Shown piece after piece: positions 42,766-44,924 of a stretch of DNA of 44,924 nucleotides. The first letter of the stretch is position 1, and every line of letters begins with the position of its first letter. The DNA comes from Phialocephala subalpina (lineage: Eukaryota > Ascomycota > Leotiomycetes > Helotiales > Mollisiaceae): positions 1,332,735 to 1,377,658 of the forward strand of contig FJOG01000003.1 of NCBI GenBank assembly GCA_900073065.1. The letters run 5' to 3'. A program made the translations under genes and the position numbers. A model generated the notes under the pieces. The model was not told the origin of the DNA and did not search any database. It saw only the letters and a list, made by a program, of their open reading frames with translations.

Positions 42766-44924
42766 TTCTAAGCTATTTTTTTTGTTAATAGGGCTATTCT
42801 TTTCATTCTATAATATATAGATAAAATAGTTAATAAATTGATTGGCCGTTTATTATAAAAACTAATATAAACTTTTTCCGGGGAATTAAAAATCACGTGA
42901 AAAATAAAATTAAAAAGGAAATAATCGATTTTTTTTAAATTTCAATAAAAAGTATTAAATATAATTTTTTAATTATTTTATTAAAAAAATATCGCAATAT
43001 AATATAATAAATATTAAAATTATAAATTATATTATATTTTAATTTTTTAATTTTTTAATTTTTTAGTTTTTTAATTTTTTAATTTTTTAATTTTTTAATT
43101 TTATAATTTTATTAAAAATTTTAAAAATTTTAAAACTCGTTTTTATTTAAAGTATTAAAATTATTAAATTATTAATTATTAAATTATTAATTATTAAATT
43201 ATTAAAAATTAATATAAAAAAAATTTCGAGGGATTATATAAAGAATAAAATTAAAGAAAAAAGAATTAATTTTCTTAAATTTCGATAAAAATATTAAATA
43301 TAATTTTTTAATTAATTTATTAAAAAATATTATAATATATAATAAAATATTATCGCTTTATTTTTCATTCAAATAAAATTTAATATATTTGTATTTTATA
43401 AGCGCGCTTTATTTTTCCTCGTTTTTATATTTTGATATTTTGTTTTATAAACTTTATAAAAACGCTTTTACGAGAAATTACTTTTTCTTTATTTAATAAT
43501 ATATTTTTAAATTATAATCTTTTAAATTACGTTTTTTATAAAAGTTTAAAATTATAATAATATTAATTAATACTTGAAATAAATCGTTTAGAAAAATTTT
43601 TTCTCGTTTCGATATATTTTATTAAATTTTTATATTAAATTTTCGATTTTATAAATTTATATTATATTTATTCTTTTATAAAATTTTATAATAAATTTAT
43701 ATATAAAAAGCTTTTAATTAAAAGAATAATTACGTAATTAAATTTATATTAATTTATTTTTTAATTTCTTTGATATTTATAATTAAAATTAAAATTAATA
43801 TAATTTATTTATTTTTTACGAAGTAAATTCTATCGAATAATAATTAAAAAGAATTATTATTTAATAAAATTTATTTTAATAAAATTAATTATATTAGTTT
43901 TTGAGTTTTTAATATAAATATTAAAGAAATTAATAAATAAATTAATATAAATATTAAATAAATTAATAAATAATTTAATTCAAATTTAATTATATAATTT
44001 TTTAATTAAAAACTTTTTATATATAAATTTATTATAAAATTTTATAAGAAAATAAATATAATACGAATTTATAAAATAAAACTCAAAATATTATTATTTT
44101 AATATTTTAAAGTTTTATAATTTGAAATATAATTTTTTTTGGGATTTTATTTAAATTAATTATTTCGATAAAAATTAAATATTAAACTTTTTATTTTTAT
44201 ATTTTATAAATTATAAATAAAGTTAATTATAAAGAATTAATTTAATATATATAATATAAAATTTAAATTAAAAGAATATTCTTTAAATATTTTAATTTTT
44301 AATTTTTAATTTTTAAATTCAAAATTCGATTCTAAATTTTTTTTCCATTTATTTAAACCTTTATATTCCAATCACGTGATTTTCAATGGATGGGAATTTA
44401 AAGCCCTTTTTATTTTATATTATATTAAATAATTAAAAAATATTTATTATAAAATATTAAAACTTTTTTATTTATATTTTAAATATTAATATAATTTTTT
44501 ATATAAATTATTAAAAATATTATTATTTTATTTTATAAATTTTATAAAAATATTTTTATAAGAAATTACTTTTTCTTTATTTAATAATATACTTTTTAAA
44601 TTATTAATTATTAAATTACGTTTTTTATAAATTTTATAAAAATATTTTTATAATAAATTATTTTTCTTTATTTAATAATATATTTTTTAAATTATTAATT
44701 ATTAAATTACGTTTTTTATAAAAAATTCAAAATTCAAAATTAATTAATTAATATTTATATTTAATCGAAATAATTTGTTTAAAAAAAAAATTTTCGATAT
44801 ATTAATCGCATTAAATTTTCGATTTTATAAATTTATATTATATTTATTTTCTTATAAAATTTTATAATAAATTTTATATTTGAAAAACTTTTAATAAATA
44901 AATAAATTTTTTTATTAAATTTAA
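42766..44924. repeat. A+T-rich, RIP-like repeat block continuing beyond the window
   Basis: An abrupt change at about 42770 leads into sequence almost wholly A and T. Degenerate modules recur. One ~110-bp module lies at about 42901-43010 and 43250-43350. A second, reading AAATTACTTTTTCTTTATTT then AATTACGTTTTTTATAAA, lies at about 43461-43541, 44547-44630 and 44636-44720. A third lies at 43641-43724 and 44816-44896, and inverted at about 43999-44080. An octamer array TTTTTTAA lies at 43037-43104. Remaining cytosines stand mostly in CpG or CpT and rarely in CpA, the expected outcome of RIP. It is probably a dead transposon or nested transposons; no protein can be recovered. Confidence 0.85.

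Noticed and set aside
43037..43104. Octamer TTTTTTAA array considered as a telomere-like or origin element
   Set aside because: It does not match the fungal telomere repeat TTAGGG and is better explained as low-complexity sequence within the RIP-like block.
1..44924. CRISPR arrays, tRNA or rRNA genes and secondary-metabolite core enzymes
   Set aside because: No spaced identical repeats, no cloverleaf with a recognisable TTCGANNC box, and no PKS, NRPS or terpene synthase motifs were seen.

Overview
The window is nuclear DNA of a filamentous ascomycete (Pezizomycotina; Leotiomycetes is my best guess, from the overall gene style and families, not from a search). The reasons are short GT..AG introns of about 45-105 nt with CTNA-type branch sites, a fungal-only gene set (PtaB-like LIM-binding protein, HbrB, GON7, GH72, HsbA, DUF7703), and an extremely A+T-rich tract at the right end that looks like an old transposon degraded by repeat-induced point mutation (RIP).

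Left part (1-18.9 kb) is ordinary housekeeping euchromatin after a worn gene remnant at the very edge. In order: a ptaB-type adhesion/biofilm regulator (+), a small three-exon gene of unknown function that is visible only after splicing (-), the TORC2 subunit HbrB/Bit61 (-), the KEOPS subunit GON7 (+), the HOPS subunit VPS39/VAM6 (-), a purine nucleoside permease-family protein (-), and a Gag1-like/DUF4050 protein (+). The signalling and trafficking genes (TORC2, HOPS, Gag1-like) are neighbours but there is no sign that they form a cluster.

Middle (19-31 kb) mixes decay with intact genes: a broken locus carrying a perfect 250-bp tandem duplication, a PEP-mutase/isocitrate-lyase-family gene that has lost its catalytic centre, a GH72 glucanosyltransferase with a duplicated exon-intron unit and an unusual repeat-bearing C-terminal tail, a C2H2 zinc-finger pseudogene, then intact PEX14 (-) and IES2 (+).

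Right part (31-45 kb) holds a DUF7703 membrane protein (-), a gene-poor 3-kb stretch with small fragments, an HsbA-type surface protein pseudogene, a seven-exon 1035-residue ankyrin protein with a polyglutamine tract, a 163-bp MITE with perfect 39-bp inverted repeats just upstream of it, a decayed gene of unknown family, and finally 2.1 kb of A+T-rich repeats. Exon coordinates given for each gene were worked out by hand from splice signals, reading-frame phase and family alignment from memory; they are predictions. No tRNA, rRNA or CRISPR was seen.
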